DNA from: Pseudomonadota bacterium
GTDB lineage: Bacteria > Pseudomonadota > Gammaproteobacteria > Burkholderiales > Gallionellaceae
Assembly: GCA_021783855.1 (NCBI GenBank)
Contig: JAJXTL010000051.1
Coordinates: 1 to 17,461 of the forward strand
DNA length: 17,461 bases
Direction: 5' to 3'
The translations under genes were made by a program, and so were the position numbers. Positions 7,156 through 15,324 of this stretch are shown one piece after another. The number at the start of each line of letters is the position of its first letter. Positions within the stretch are counted from its first letter, which is position 1. A model generated the notes under the pieces. The model had not been told where the DNA came from. It saw only the letters and a program-made list of their open reading frames with translations, and searched no databases.

Positions 7156-9672
7156 ATGAAACGCATGTTATTCAATGCGACACAACCGGAAGAACTCCGT
7201 GTCGCCATTGTTGACGGTCAGAAACTCATCGACCTCGACATTGAAATCGCCGGCAAAGAACAACGCAAGAGCAACATCTATCAAGCTGTCATCACCCGCA
7301 TCGAACCCAGTTTAGAGGCCTGCTTCGTCGAATACGGCGGCAACCGCCACGGTTTTCTTCCCTTCAAGGAGGTCTCCCCGCAGTTTCACCAGCCCGGTTG
7401 CGGCAGCCGCCCCAGCATCAAGGAGGCACTGCGCGAAGGTCAGGAATTGCTGGTCCAGATCGAAAAAGACGAGCGCGGCAACAAGGGTGCAGCGCTGACC
7501 ACCTATATCAGTCTGGCAGGCCGCTACATCGTGTTGATGCCGAACAACCCGAACGGCGGCGGTGTGTCACGCCGCATCGAGGGGGATGAACGCACCGAAC
7601 TGCGCGAAGTGCTATCCAACCTGGAAGTCCCTGAAGGCATGAGCATCATCGCCCGCACAGCTGGTATCGGCCGCAACGAAGAAGAATTGCAGTGGGATCT
7701 GAACTACCTGAATCAGCTGTGGACCGCCATTGCAGACGCTGCAAAATCCGAAACAGCGCCTTCCCTGATCTATCTGGAAAGTTCCTTGGTGGTGCGCGCG
7801 ATCCGCGACTATTTCAATCCGGAAATTGGCGAAATCCTGATCGATACCGATGAAGTCTACCAGCAGGCGCACGCCTTTATGAGCACGGTGATGCCGGACA
7901 ACGTCAACCGCATCAAGCGCTACGTGGACGATGTACCGCTGTTCTCGCGCTTTCAGATCGAACACCAGATCGAATCGGCTCATTCGCGTGAAGTACGTCT
8001 GCCGTCCGGCGGCGCGATCGTCATTGACCACACGGAGGCGCTGACCGCCATCGACATCAACTCGGCGCGCGCCACCAAAGGTTCGGACATCGAGGCCACG
8101 GCGTTCAACACCAATCTGGAAGCGGCGGAAGAAATCGCCCGCCAGATGCGGCTGCGCGACCTGGGCGGCCTGATCGTGATCGACTTCATCGACATGGAAA
8201 ACAGCAAAAACCAGCGTGACGTGGAAAACCGCCTGCGCGACTCGCTGCGCTTCGACCGCGCCCGCGTGCAGACCGCCAAAATTTCGCGCTTCGGCCTGCT
8301 GGAGCTGTCCCGTCAACGTCTGCAACCTTCATTAGGCGAGAGCAACTACATCACCTGTCCGCGTTGCAGCGGTATCGGCCACATCCGCGGCACCGAGTCT
8401 TCCGCCTTGCACATCCTGCGCATCATTCAGGAAGAGGCCATGAAGGACAGCAGTGCGGCGATACACGCGCAAGTGCCGGTCGATGTGGCAACCTTTTTGC
8501 TCAACGAGAAGCGCGCCGACCTGCACCGCATCGAATCCCGCCTGAAAGTGCCTATTACGCTGATTCCCAACCCGCATCTGGAAACGCCCAGCTACAGCAT
8601 CAACCGCCTTCGCCAGGATGAGTTGGCAGGCGATGCGCAGCCCAGCTACACGCTGGTAGAAAAACCTGAAGAGGACAAGTCCGCACAGGAACCGCAAAAA
8701 GGCGTACGCACGCAAGCCGCCGTCAAGGGCATTACGCCAGTCGCACCTGCACCAATGAAAACGGAACAAGCGGCGCCCGGCATGTTCAGCCAACTCAGCG
8801 GCTGGTTTAAATCGCTGTTTGCCGACGAGCCTGTCAAGGAAACGCCCGTTGCCAGCCGTCCTCAGCGCGCCCGCAGCGAACGACCTGAACGCGCCGAACA
8901 GCGCAGCGAAGGAGGCAGCCGCAAGCGTCGCGAACGCAACGACAGGCCGGAGCGCATCACAGCCGTTGAAAAACCAGCTGAAAAATCAGCTGAAAAATCG
9001 GCTCCTGCAGAAGTCAGACAGCCCAAGCCGCCACGTCCGCCTAAAAAGCCAGTCGAGCCGCGTGAGGAAAAGCCGGCAATCGAAAGTCCGGTAGCGGCTC
9101 CGGTTGAAGTCGAAAGCGAAGCGGAAAAGACCGAGAAGAGCAACAGCCGTCGCCGCGGACGCCGTGGCGGTCGCCGCGAACGTGAGAAACGCGATGTCGT
9201 GCCGGGTGCTGAAGAGAACGGTGTTGAAACGACTGATAACGCAGCTGGTCAAAACACGGTCGTTGCAAGCCCCCGCAAGCCAACGGAATATGTGGCGATG
9301 CCCAGCAACTTTGTCGCTGCTGAAGCTGAGGTGACGATTGCTGCTGTAGAGGCTGCGCCTGTGCTGACTGAGTCTGCTGTCGTGACTGCTCCAGTCGCGA
9401 CCGCTGAACCGATCTCAGCCGCCGCCGTCGTCATTCAGACTGAAGCTGCGGTGACGCCCCCTGTTGCCGCGCCGGAAGTCGCCGCACCGGTCATCAAGAT
9501 CGCAACGCCTGCCGGTGAGTTGGTGCAGATCGAGACGGCGCCACACAAGATCGTACCTGTTGAAACAAAACCATCCGCTCAGCCGGTCAATCGCCGCCGT
9601 ACACGTCAGCTCGAAGTGTATGTCGAGAATGAGCCGCTGGTGCAGATCGAAACGCAAAACCCTAAAACGTAA
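7156..9672 (+). CDS. rne: Ribonuclease E
   Basis: RNase E is the single-strand endoribonuclease that starts mRNA decay and matures rRNA and tRNA. The ATG at 7156 gives MKRMLFNATQPEELRVA, the usual start, 838 residues in all. The catalytic half is complete: an S1 domain near 38-125, the catalytic metal-binding aspartates Asp300 (TAIDINS) and Asp343 (VIDFIDM), and the zinc-link CPRC at 401-404. These are each three residues below the E. coli numbers. Past residue about 510 the protein is disordered. At 543-555 a short amphipathic segment (MFSQLSGWFKSLF) resembles the membrane-targeting helix of E. coli RNase E. Arginine-rich blocks follow at about 570-600 and 664-680, with an Ala/Val-rich stretch and an Arg-rich tail after them. 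A strong terminator ends the gene. Confidence 0.96.
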   Translation: MKRMLFNATQPEELRVAIVDGQKLIDLDIEIAGKEQRKSNIYQAVITRIEPSLEACFVEYGGNRHGFLPFKEVSPQFHQPGCGSRPSIKEALREGQELLVQIEKDERGNKGAALTTYISLAGRYIVLMPNNPNGGGVSRRIEGDERTELREVLSNLEVPEGMSIIARTAGIGRNEEELQWDLNYLNQLWTAIADAAKSETAPSLIYLESSLVVRAIRDYFNPEIGEILIDTDEVYQQAHAFMSTVMPDNVNRIKRYVDDVPLFSRFQIEHQIESAHSREVRLPSGGAIVIDHTEALTAIDINSARATKGSDIEATAFNTNLEAAEEIARQMRLRDLGGLIVIDFIDMENSKNQRDVENRLRDSLRFDRARVQTAKISRFGLLELSRQRLQPSLGESNYITCPRCSGIGHIRGTESSALHILRIIQEEAMKDSSAAIHAQVPVDVATFLLNEKRADLHRIESRLKVPITLIPNPHLETPSYSINRLRQDELAGDAQPSYTLVEKPEEDKSAQEPQKGVRTQAAVKGITPVAPAPMKTEQAAPGMFSQLSGWFKSLFADEPVKETPVASRPQRARSERPERAEQRSEGGSRKRRERNDRPERITAVEKPAEKSAEKSAPAEVRQPKPPRPPKKPVEPREEKPAIESPVAAPVEVESEAEKTEKSNSRRRGRRGGRREREKRDVVPGAEENGVETTDNAAGQNTVVASPRKPTEYVAMPSNFVAAEAEVTIAAVEAAPVLTESAVVTAPVATAEPISAAAVVIQTEAAVTPPVAAPEVAAPVIKIATPAGELVQIETAPHKIVPVETKPSAQPVNRRRTRQLEVYVENEPLVQIETQNPKT
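8965..9000 (+). repeat. rne: In-frame 12-nt tandem repeat in the rne C-terminal region
   Basis: Three 12-nt units of the form G(C/T)TGAAAAA(T/C)C(A/G) lie head to tail and encode VEKP, AEKS, AEKS. They fall in the disordered scaffold half, where such length changes are usually tolerated. Confidence 0.7.
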
Positions 9673-9686
9673 GCTTCACCTGTATG

Positions 9687-9714
9687 AAAAAGCCCCGCAG
9701 TTGCGGGGCTTTTT
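9687..9714 (+). terminator. Rho-independent terminator of rne
   Basis: GCCCCGCA and TGCGGGGC form a perfect 8-bp stem with a 2-nt centre, flanked by AAAAA and TTTTT. It can act in both directions and begins 14 nt after the rne stop codon. Confidence 0.92.
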
Positions 9715-9743
9715 CATTTACGCTTTCCCGAACTGCTGAAAGC

Positions 9744-9774
9744 CTGCAATCGCGGGCATAGCCTGCTCCTACAG
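9744..9774 (-). repeat. REP-like palindrome overlapping the phosphatase 3' end
   Basis: On the minus strand the sequence begins CTGTAGGAGCAGGC, continues TATGCCCGCGATT and ends GCAG. The GTAGGAGC head and the GCAGGC/GCCCGC stem are the pattern of the GTAG-headed REP families common in Pseudomonas, Xanthomonas and relatives. The CTG TAG at its head forms the last codon and the stop of the adjoining gene. Confidence 0.7.
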
Positions 9775-10254
9775 ACTATCCGTCTGCCGGATGTGTTGCA
9801 ACAGTCCTTGCGCCGCATCCTCCACCATATCCAGCACACGCTCGAAACCCTGTTCGCCGCCGTAATACGGATCGGGCACTTCGCGCTCGTTATGATGGCG
9901 CGCATAATCGAGGAACAACCCAAGCTGCTTTTTGCATCCGCGCGGCGCGAGGTACTGCAAAATCGCAAGGTTCGCCTTATCCATCGCCAGCACATAATCG
10001 AAACATTCAAAATCAGAACGATCAACCTGCCGCCCGCGCAAGCCGCTCATCTCATAACCACGCTGCCCTGCCGCATGCTGTGAGCGCAAATCAGGCTGAT
10101 GTCCGATATGGTAATCATGTGTCCCTGCCGAATCGATCAAGATGGATGCCGACAACCCGGCACTCTCGACGTAATGGCGAAATACCGCCTCCGCAGTAGG
10201 AGAACGGCAGATATTACCCATGCAGACAAATAAAACCGTAACTTTATTCTTCAT
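9769..10254 (-). CDS. Low-molecular-weight protein tyrosine phosphatase
   Basis: The 161-residue product has the P-loop C-x5-R at residues 11-17 (CMGNICRS), with Cys11 as nucleophile and Arg17 binding phosphate. The DPYY element near residue 130 provides the general-acid Asp. These cytoplasmic enzymes remove phosphate from phosphotyrosine and, in bacteria, often control polysaccharide export kinases. No such kinase or polysaccharide gene is nearby, so the partner is unknown. The ATG at 10254 gives MKNKVTVLFVCMGN, and an in-frame GTG three codons earlier is an alternative. It follows the phosphofructokinase on the same strand, but the terminator at 10282-10302 separates them. The stop codon is donated by a REP-like palindrome. 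Confidence 0.92.
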   Translation of the reverse strand: MKNKVTVLFVCMGNICRSPTAEAVFRHYVESAGLSASILIDSAGTHDYHIGHQPDLRSQHAAGQRGYEMSGLRGRQVDRSDFECFDYVLAMDKANLAILQYLAPRGCKKQLGLFLDYARHHNEREVPDPYYGGEQGFERVLDMVEDAAQGLLQHIRQTDSL

Positions 10255-10281
10255 AATACTCACTGAAAATCCGACAAAACC

Positions 10282-10302
10282 AAAAAACCGGCCTGAGCCG
10301 GT
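10282..10302 (-). terminator. Rho-independent terminator of the phosphofructokinase gene
   Basis: On the minus strand ACCGGC, a 4-nt loop and GCCGGT are followed by a run of T (complement of 10282-10287). It lies about 25 nt after the phosphofructokinase stop. Confidence 0.85.
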
Positions 10303-10326
10303 CTTCTTGGTGGTATTGCCCGTAAA

Positions 10327-11514
10327 TTACAGACGGCCTATCTTCGGCAACTCGCCCACCAGAGGCGCGACATAGTCTATCCATGCAGCCGTCACATCAT
10401 TGCCCGCCGCATTGATGTATTCATCCTTCATATGGGTCGCCTCTTTCGCTACCGATGACAGAGGCGTGATGAAACATTCGCTGGCATAGGGCTGGCTTGA
10501 AAGACGCCGGATCGACACGGAACCGGGCTCCCCGGTGGTGGCTGCGTGATTGACGGCATACTCGCCCACTTCACGCGCTTCCCTTGCATCCACCGCAGAA
10601 ATAATCGTCGGGAACGAACGCTGTAAATAGCCAAAAGTATCGGCACGCACGCGCACTTTTTGTCCCGGAAAGGCCTCCTTGACCAGTGCTGCCAGCGTAT
10701 CGCCCAGCGCACCGCTGCCGGACAACTGAACATTGCCGTGCGAGTCGCGCTCGCCGCTGGTCGAGATCGGATTGCCGTCCTTGCCGGTAATGCCTTCTGA
10801 TACGGCGATCACGCAACGGCCGTATTTTGCCATCACATCGCGCACGTCCTGCTGAAATGCGGCGATGTTGAACACGCGTTCGGGCAGATAGATCAGATGA
10901 GGACCATCCCCGTCGGCCTGACGCGCGAGTGCTGCTGCGGCCGTCAAAAACCCGGCGCTGCGCCCCATTACCACGTTGACCTTGATGCCCGGCAAGGCGT
11001 AATTGTCGCGGTCATCCCCCATGAAAGCCAGTGCCACAAAACGCGCGGCGGACGCAAAACCGGGGCAATGATCGGTGATTTTCAAATCGTTATCGATAGT
11101 CTTGGGGATATGCACGGTGCAGAAATCGTAATTCGCATCTTTTGCCATCTCGGCGATAATATGCGCCGTCTCGGCGGAATCATTGCCGCCCACGTAGAAG
11201 AAAAAGTGCACATCATTTTTTTTGAACACTTCGAAAACTTTTTCGCATTCAGCGCGACCGGGCTTCAGACGCACCGAACCCAGTGCTGCGGCAGGCGTGT
11301 TGGCTACCAGTTCAAGCTGTTCGAGACTTTGCGTGGAGAGGTCGATAAAATCCTCTTTCATGATCCCGGAAATTCCGTGGCGTGCGCCAAGGATACCGGT
11401 GATATTGGCATGCCCGCGTGCGGCAAGTATGGCGCCGACCAGCGACTGATTAATAACGGCGGTAGGACCGCCCGATTGCCCAATGACCATTTTGCCGACG
11501 AGTTGCTTTGCCAT
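10327..11514 (-). CDS. pfp: Pyrophosphate-dependent 6-phosphofructokinase
   Basis: The 395-residue product phosphorylates fructose 6-phosphate, very likely with pyrophosphate instead of ATP, a reversible step serving both glycolysis and gluconeogenesis. The nucleotide/PPi loop is IGQSGGPTAVIN at 11-22. The diagnostic motif is GGNDS at 109-113: ATP enzymes have Gly where Asp112 stands, and an acidic residue there blocks ATP. PKTIDND at 137-143 has Lys138, another PPi-type mark, and catalytic Asp141. MGRSAGF (183-189), YLPERVF and GYLQRSFP complete the family pattern. GGAGA precedes the ATG at 11514 closely enough to serve as ribosome binding site. The gene diverges from inorganic pyrophosphatase across 117 nt. 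No ATP-type phosphofructokinase is in the window. Confidence 0.92.
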   Translation of the reverse strand: MAKQLVGKMVIGQSGGPTAVINQSLVGAILAARGHANITGILGARHGISGIMKEDFIDLSTQSLEQLELVANTPAAALGSVRLKPGRAECEKVFEVFKKNDVHFFFYVGGNDSAETAHIIAEMAKDANYDFCTVHIPKTIDNDLKITDHCPGFASAARFVALAFMGDDRDNYALPGIKVNVVMGRSAGFLTAAAALARQADGDGPHLIYLPERVFNIAAFQQDVRDVMAKYGRCVIAVSEGITGKDGNPISTSGERDSHGNVQLSGSGALGDTLAALVKEAFPGQKVRVRADTFGYLQRSFPTIISAVDAREAREVGEYAVNHAATTGEPGSVSIRRLSSQPYASECFITPLSSVAKEATHMKDEYINAAGNDVTAAWIDYVAPLVGELPKIGRL

Positions 11515-11585
11515 AACACGTTCTCCCTGGTTAAAGTTGCGATATTTTAACTGAATACGAGCAGGCGACAGCGCCTCTCATCGCA

Positions 11586-11591
11586 TATAAT
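11586..11591 (+). promoter_or_regulatory. -10 box for ppa-folD
   Basis: A perfect TATAAT lies 40 nt before the ppa ATG. A partial -35 (GCGACA, 11565-11570) is only 15 nt away, which is short, so only the -10 is called. Confidence 0.5.
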
Positions 11592-11631
11592 TACACAACT
11601 TTCCGGTTTTAACTTTATTTCAAGGAACAAC

Positions 11632-12174
11632 ATGAGTCTGCTGAATGTCCGTCCCGGTGACAAATTACCTCACGAATGCAATGTCATCATCGAAATCCCC
11701 AAACATGCCGACCCGGTAAAATACGAAGTGGATAAAACCTCGGGCGTATTGGTGGTGGATCGCTTTATCGGTTCGTTGATGCGTTACCCCTGCAATTACG
11801 GCTTCATTCCTGAAACCATCGCGGACGACGGCGACCCGGTAGACGTGCTGGTCATCACCCCGTTCCCCATCGTCCACGGCGCGATCATCCCCTGTCGTCC
11901 GGTCGGCATGCTGAACATGTCGGACGAAGGCGGCGAAGATGCCAAAATCATCGCGGTTCCCACCGACAAGCTCACCCCGCTGTATCACGACATCAAGACT
12001 TATGAAGACTTGCCGAAAATCACGCTGGAACAGATCAAGCATTTCTTCGAGCTCTACAAGGCGCTGGAACCGGGCAAATGGGTCAAGATTCGCGGCTGGG
12101 AAGGCGTTGCAGCCGCTCACGCTGAAATCATGAACGGCCTTGCAGCCTACAAAAAAACTGTTGCGGGCAAATAA
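11632..12174 (+). CDS. ppa: Inorganic pyrophosphatase (family I)
   Basis: Soluble family I pyrophosphatase hydrolyses PPi to two phosphates and so drives biosynthetic reactions in the cytoplasm. At 180 residues it has the normal bacterial length. The metal-binding signature [10 protein letters not shown] lies at about 65-74, preceded by [11 protein letters not shown], both strongly conserved. AAGGAA lies just upstream of the ATG at 11632. The TAA stop overlaps the folD start by one base (TAATG), so the two genes should be translated in a coupled way. On the other side the gene is divergent from the PPi-dependent phosphofructokinase, which competes for the same substrate. Confidence 0.97.
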   Translation: MSLLNVRPGDKLPHECNVIIEIPKHADPVKYEVDKTSGVLVVDRFIGSLMRYPCNYGFIPETIADDGDPVDVLVITPFPIVHGAIIPCRPVGMLNMSDEGGEDAKIIAVPTDKLTPLYHDIKTYEDLPKITLEQIKHFFELYKALEPGKWVKIRGWEGVAAAHAEIMNGLAAYKKTVAGK

Positions 12175-13034
12175 TGACTGCGCAAATCATAGACGGCAAG
12201 GCCATTGCCCAGCAGGTGCGCGCCGAGTGGAAAATTCGCGCCGATAAATTAATTGCGCAAGGCGTCACGCCGGGCATGGCGGTGATCATCGTAGGCAATG
12301 ATCCGGCTTCCAAAGTGTATGTCGCCAACAAGGTGAAAGCCTGCGCAGAACTGGGTCTTTATTCGATACACGTAGAGATGCCCGCCGACACGACCGAGAC
12401 GGACCTGCTTGCCGAAGTCGATGCCTTGAACAACGATCCAAAAATACACGGCATTCTGGTGCAACTGCCGCTGCCGAAACATCTGGATGCGCACAAGGTG
12501 ATCGAGGCGATCAATCCCGACAAGGACGTGGATGGTTTCCACCAGATGAATATAGGCGCGCTGGTCACCGGCGAAACCCCCTTCCCTTCCTGCACACCTT
12601 ATGGCGTGATGGTGATGCTGGAAAAAACCGGCATTCAGATCGAAGGCAAGCACGCCGTAGTGGTGGGACGCAGCAACATCGTCGGCAAACCGATGGCGCT
12701 CCTGCTGCTGCACAAGAACGCAACGGTGACCATCTGCACCTCAAAGACCGTGGATCTGGCCAAACACACGCGGGATGCCGACATTCTGGTGGCGGCCGTG
12801 GGCAAACCCGGCTTCATCACGGGCGACATGGTCAAACCGGGTGCAGTGGTGATCGACGTCGGCATCAACCGCAACAGCGAAGGAAAACTGGTAGGCGATG
12901 TGGATTTTGCCAGCGTTTCGGCAGTCGCCGGCTATATCACCCCGGTTCCGGGCGGCGTAGGCCCGATGACCATCACCATGCTGATCGCCAACACGGTGAG
13001 GGCTGCGGAACGTCTTTCAGGTTTAGTCAAGTAA
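12174..13034 (+). CDS. folD: Bifunctional methylenetetrahydrofolate dehydrogenase/cyclohydrolase
   Basis: FolD interconverts 5,10-methylene-, methenyl- and 10-formyl-tetrahydrofolate with NADP, feeding purine and formyl-methionine synthesis. The 286 residues have the catalytic Tyr49 and Lys53 ([16 protein letters not shown]), QLPLPKH and DKDVDGFH in the substrate pocket. The NADP loop [13 protein letters not shown] is at about 161-173, and [10 protein letters not shown] near 262 is the conserved C-terminal signature. The start overlaps the ppa stop by one base, and there is no separate promoter or strong ribosome binding site, which supports coupling. The 72-nt gap to kup holds no clear terminator. 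Confidence 0.97.
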   Translation: MTAQIIDGKAIAQQVRAEWKIRADKLIAQGVTPGMAVIIVGNDPASKVYVANKVKACAELGLYSIHVEMPADTTETDLLAEVDALNNDPKIHGILVQLPLPKHLDAHKVIEAINPDKDVDGFHQMNIGALVTGETPFPSCTPYGVMVMLEKTGIQIEGKHAVVVGRSNIVGKPMALLLLHKNATVTICTSKTVDLAKHTRDADILVAAVGKPGFITGDMVKPGAVVIDVGINRNSEGKLVGDVDFASVSAVAGYITPVPGGVGPMTITMLIANTVRAAERLSGLVK

Positions 13035-13106
13035 TGGCTGCGAAAATCCTGCTTTAGGTGTAGAGTCCCGCCCCGTTCTTAAGCGAGAAAAAACAAGGGA
13101 GCGTCA

Positions 13107-14972
13107 ATGAGCGGCACACATCAAAAAATGCCTACGCTGGTGCTGGGTGCAATCGGCGTGGTATTCGGCGACATCGGCACCAGTCCGCTGTATGCGCTGC
13201 AAACAACCTTCACCGGCGCTAGCCCCTTGCCTGTCATCGAAGCGAATATTCTGGGCGTGCTGTCGATGATGTTCTGGACCATCATGCTGCTGGTATCGTT
13301 CAAATACGTGACCATCATCATGCGGGCGGACAACCGTGGAGAAGGCGGCGCGCTGGCCTTGCTGGCACTGGTCAGTGAACTGACCGCAAAAAGCCCCAGA
13401 ATAAAATGGCTGGTCACGGCGCTCGGCGTACTTGCCGCTGCACTGTTTTTTGGAGATGGCATGATCACCCCTGCCATTTCGGTGCTCTCGGCAGTCGAGG
13501 GACTGGATCTGGTCTCCCACCAGTTCAAGATCTATATACTGCCCCTCACGGTCATCGTGCTGACCGGCTTGTTTTTTATTCAAAAACGCGGCACCGCAAC
13601 GGTCGGCATGGCGTTCGGCCCGATCATGATCGTCTGGTTTGTCTGTCTGGGCGGCTTCGGCCTGCTGTCCATCATCAAAAGCCCGCAGGTCTTGTGGGCG
13701 CTCAATCCTGTTTACGCTTACCGTTTCCTGATTGCAGATCCCTGGATCTCCTTTCTGGCTTTAGGCTCCATCGTGCTTGCCATCACCGGCGGCGAAGCGC
13801 TGTATGCCGACATGGGACACTTCGGCAAATATCCGATACGCCTGGCATGGTTCTATTTCGTGCTGCCTGCACTGGTGTTGAATTATTTCGGCCAGGGCGC
13901 ACTGCTGCTGCACAACCCCAAAGCCATCGAAAACACGTTCTATTTGCTCGCCCCTGCCTGGGCACTGGTGCCTATGGTACTGCTCGCCACCGCCGCAACG
14001 GTGATCGCATCACAAGCCGTGATTTCCGGCGCATTTTCCATCGCCAATCAATCGGTGCAAATGGGCTTTCTGCCGCGCATGGAAATTCGCCAGACCTCCG
14101 ACAAGGCGCAAGGACAGATCTATGTGCCCTTGACCAACTGGACCTTATATCTGGCCGTGCTGTTTCTGGTATTCACCTTTCAGAGCTCCGGCAATCTGGC
14201 GGCAGCGTACGGCATCGCCGTTACGGGCACCATGACCATCACCACCGTAATGATCAGCTTTGTAATGATATTGTACTGGCGCTGGTCATGGGCCATTGTC
14301 ATCCCCCTGATTTCAGTGCTGTTCGTCACCGACATCACCTTCTTTGCCGCCAACGCCATGAAAATACCTCAGGGCGGCTGGTTCCCGATTGGCATCGCAG
14401 TCATCTCATTTACCGTGCTGACCACCTGGAAAAAAGGCCGGAAATTACTGTTCGATGAAATCTCCCGGCAATCCGTACCGATTCAGCTCGTCCTGGATGA
14501 CGCGGACAATATCAACCACGTGCCGGGAACGGCTATCTTCCTGACCAGCATCGGAGAGGGTGCGCCCTCCGCGCTGTTGCACAATATCAAACACAATCAG
14601 GTGCTGCACGAACGCAACATCCTGCTGACCGTGATCGTCGAAGACAAACCCTATGTCACTTCGGGCAACCGTCTGCTGGTCGATGACATGGGCAAAAATT
14701 TCTATCGCGTGAGAGTCTTCTACGGCTTCATGGAGATGCCCGATCTGCCGGAAGCACTGAAGCTGTGTACCACCTGGGGATTGCCACTCGACATGATGAG
14801 CACCTCGTTCTTCATATCGCGTGCCATGATCGTCTCCAGCCCGAACCCCGGCATGACAAAATGGCGCGAACGGCTGTTCCTGGTATTATCAAAAAATGCC
14901 ATGAATGCAGCGGACTTCTTCAAGATACCGACCAATCGCGTCATCGAAATGGGTACGCGTATCGAAATCTGA
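13107..14972 (+). CDS. kup: Kup-type low-affinity potassium uptake protein
   Basis: Kup imports potassium with protons across the inner membrane. The 621-residue product begins with the first-helix signature [19 protein letters not shown] at about 12-30. It carries about twelve membrane segments up to residue 435 and ends in a cytoplasmic domain of about 190 residues, the usual layout. [19 protein letters not shown] (near 115-135) and [13 protein letters not shown] (near 228-240) are conserved family motifs. AAGGGAG precedes the ATG at 13107. A 9-bp stem-loop starts 8 nt after the stop codon, followed by the second dispersed repeat. Confidence 0.96.
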   Translation: MSGTHQKMPTLVLGAIGVVFGDIGTSPLYALQTTFTGASPLPVIEANILGVLSMMFWTIMLLVSFKYVTIIMRADNRGEGGALALLALVSELTAKSPRIKWLVTALGVLAAALFFGDGMITPAISVLSAVEGLDLVSHQFKIYILPLTVIVLTGLFFIQKRGTATVGMAFGPIMIVWFVCLGGFGLLSIIKSPQVLWALNPVYAYRFLIADPWISFLALGSIVLAITGGEALYADMGHFGKYPIRLAWFYFVLPALVLNYFGQGALLLHNPKAIENTFYLLAPAWALVPMVLLATAATVIASQAVISGAFSIANQSVQMGFLPRMEIRQTSDKAQGQIYVPLTNWTLYLAVLFLVFTFQSSGNLAAAYGIAVTGTMTITTVMISFVMILYWRWSWAIVIPLISVLFVTDITFFAANAMKIPQGGWFPIGIAVISFTVLTTWKKGRKLLFDEISRQSVPIQLVLDDADNINHVPGTAIFLTSIGEGAPSALLHNIKHNQVLHERNILLTVIVEDKPYVTSGNRLLVDDMGKNFYRVRVFYGFMEMPDLPEALKLCTTWGLPLDMMSTSFFISRAMIVSSPNPGMTKWRERLFLVLSKNAMNAADFFKIPTNRVIEMGTRIEI

Positions 14973-14979
14973 CAGACAT

Positions 14980-15018
14980 GGCGCAAGCTCCACCCCTGAG
15001 CATGAAAGTGCTTGCGCC
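14980..15018 (+). terminator. Stem-loop after kup
   Basis: GGCGCAAGC (14980-14988) and GCTTGCGCC (15010-15018) are perfect inverted repeats around a 21-nt loop. No T tract follows, so it may be a Rho-dependent end, an mRNA 3' stabiliser or part of the neighbouring repeat. Confidence 0.55.
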
Positions 15019-15023
15019 GGTCG

Positions 15024-15162
15024 GTTCCCTCACCCAAACCCTCTGGTGAAACAACTAGCCAATCGACTAAGCCCGCAAGCGGACAAGTCGCTGGTTATCC
15101 CGGAGGGGAGAGCGCAGCGAGGGGGGCGAAGCCGAACAAACGAATCGCTACGCGAATTTCAC
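15024..15162 (+). repeat. Dispersed palindromic repeat, copy 2
   Basis: The first 89 bases match copy 1 at 133-220 with two substitutions and one indel. Then about 23 bases absent from copy 1 are followed by shared blocks (acaaacg, tacgc, aatttcac). Outer CCCTCTGG/CCGGAGGG arms enclose the same nested CCGC/GCGG hairpin. It ends 8 nt before the putative -10 box of the mini-gene downstream. Confidence 0.85.
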
Positions 15163-15170
15163 GTTAACGC

Positions 15171-15176
15171 TATAAT
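15171..15176 (+). promoter_or_regulatory. -10 box for the 23-codon gene
   Basis: Perfect TATAAT, 42 nt before the ATG at 15219. No good -35 is seen at 16-18 nt; that position falls in the tail of the dispersed repeat. Confidence 0.45.
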
Positions 15177-15218
15177 CACGCTACAACACGGTTCACTCAA
15201 CCAAAAAGGAGAATGATC

Positions 15219-15290
15219 ATGGCCAAAGGTCAGCAACGCAAAAACAAGGAAGTCAAAAAACCCAAGAAAGAAGTGCCGCCGGTCAAGTAA
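15219..15290 (+). CDS. Small lysine-rich protein, 23 residues
   Basis: ATG at 15219 follows AAGGAG with a 7-nt spacer, an ideal ribosome binding site; the in-frame ATG at 15213 would be too close to it. The product starts MAKGQQRKNKEVKKPKKE and ends PPVK: ten Lys or Arg in 23 residues and no hydrophobic core. From memory it resembles short MAKGQ-initial basic proteins annotated as hypothetical in many proteobacteria; I could not check this. It has a -10 box before it and a Rho-independent terminator 35 nt after it, so it looks like a complete single-gene unit. Its charge suggests nucleic-acid or ribosome binding, but the function is unknown. Confidence 0.7.
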   Translation: MAKGQQRKNKEVKKPKKEVPPVK

Positions 15291-15324
15291 CAGGCCATTT
15301 CCGATGTCTCACCAATCAGCTATA

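Noticed and set aside
7084..11580. Identical 12-mer CAGCGCCTCTCA upstream of rne (7084-7095) and ppa (11569-11580), as a shared operator
   Set aside because: Several chance 12-base matches are expected in 17 kb, the motif is not palindromic and its distance to the genes differs.
13406..14458. A 350-codon open frame inside kup in another frame
   Set aside because: It is rich in Arg, His and Cys with no recognisable motif, and it lies entirely in the well-conserved kup gene. It is a by-product of GC-rich codon use.
15213..15290. Start of the mini-gene at the ATG at 15213
   Set aside because: It would leave only one base between AAGGAG and the start codon; the ATG at 15219 has a normal 7-nt spacer.
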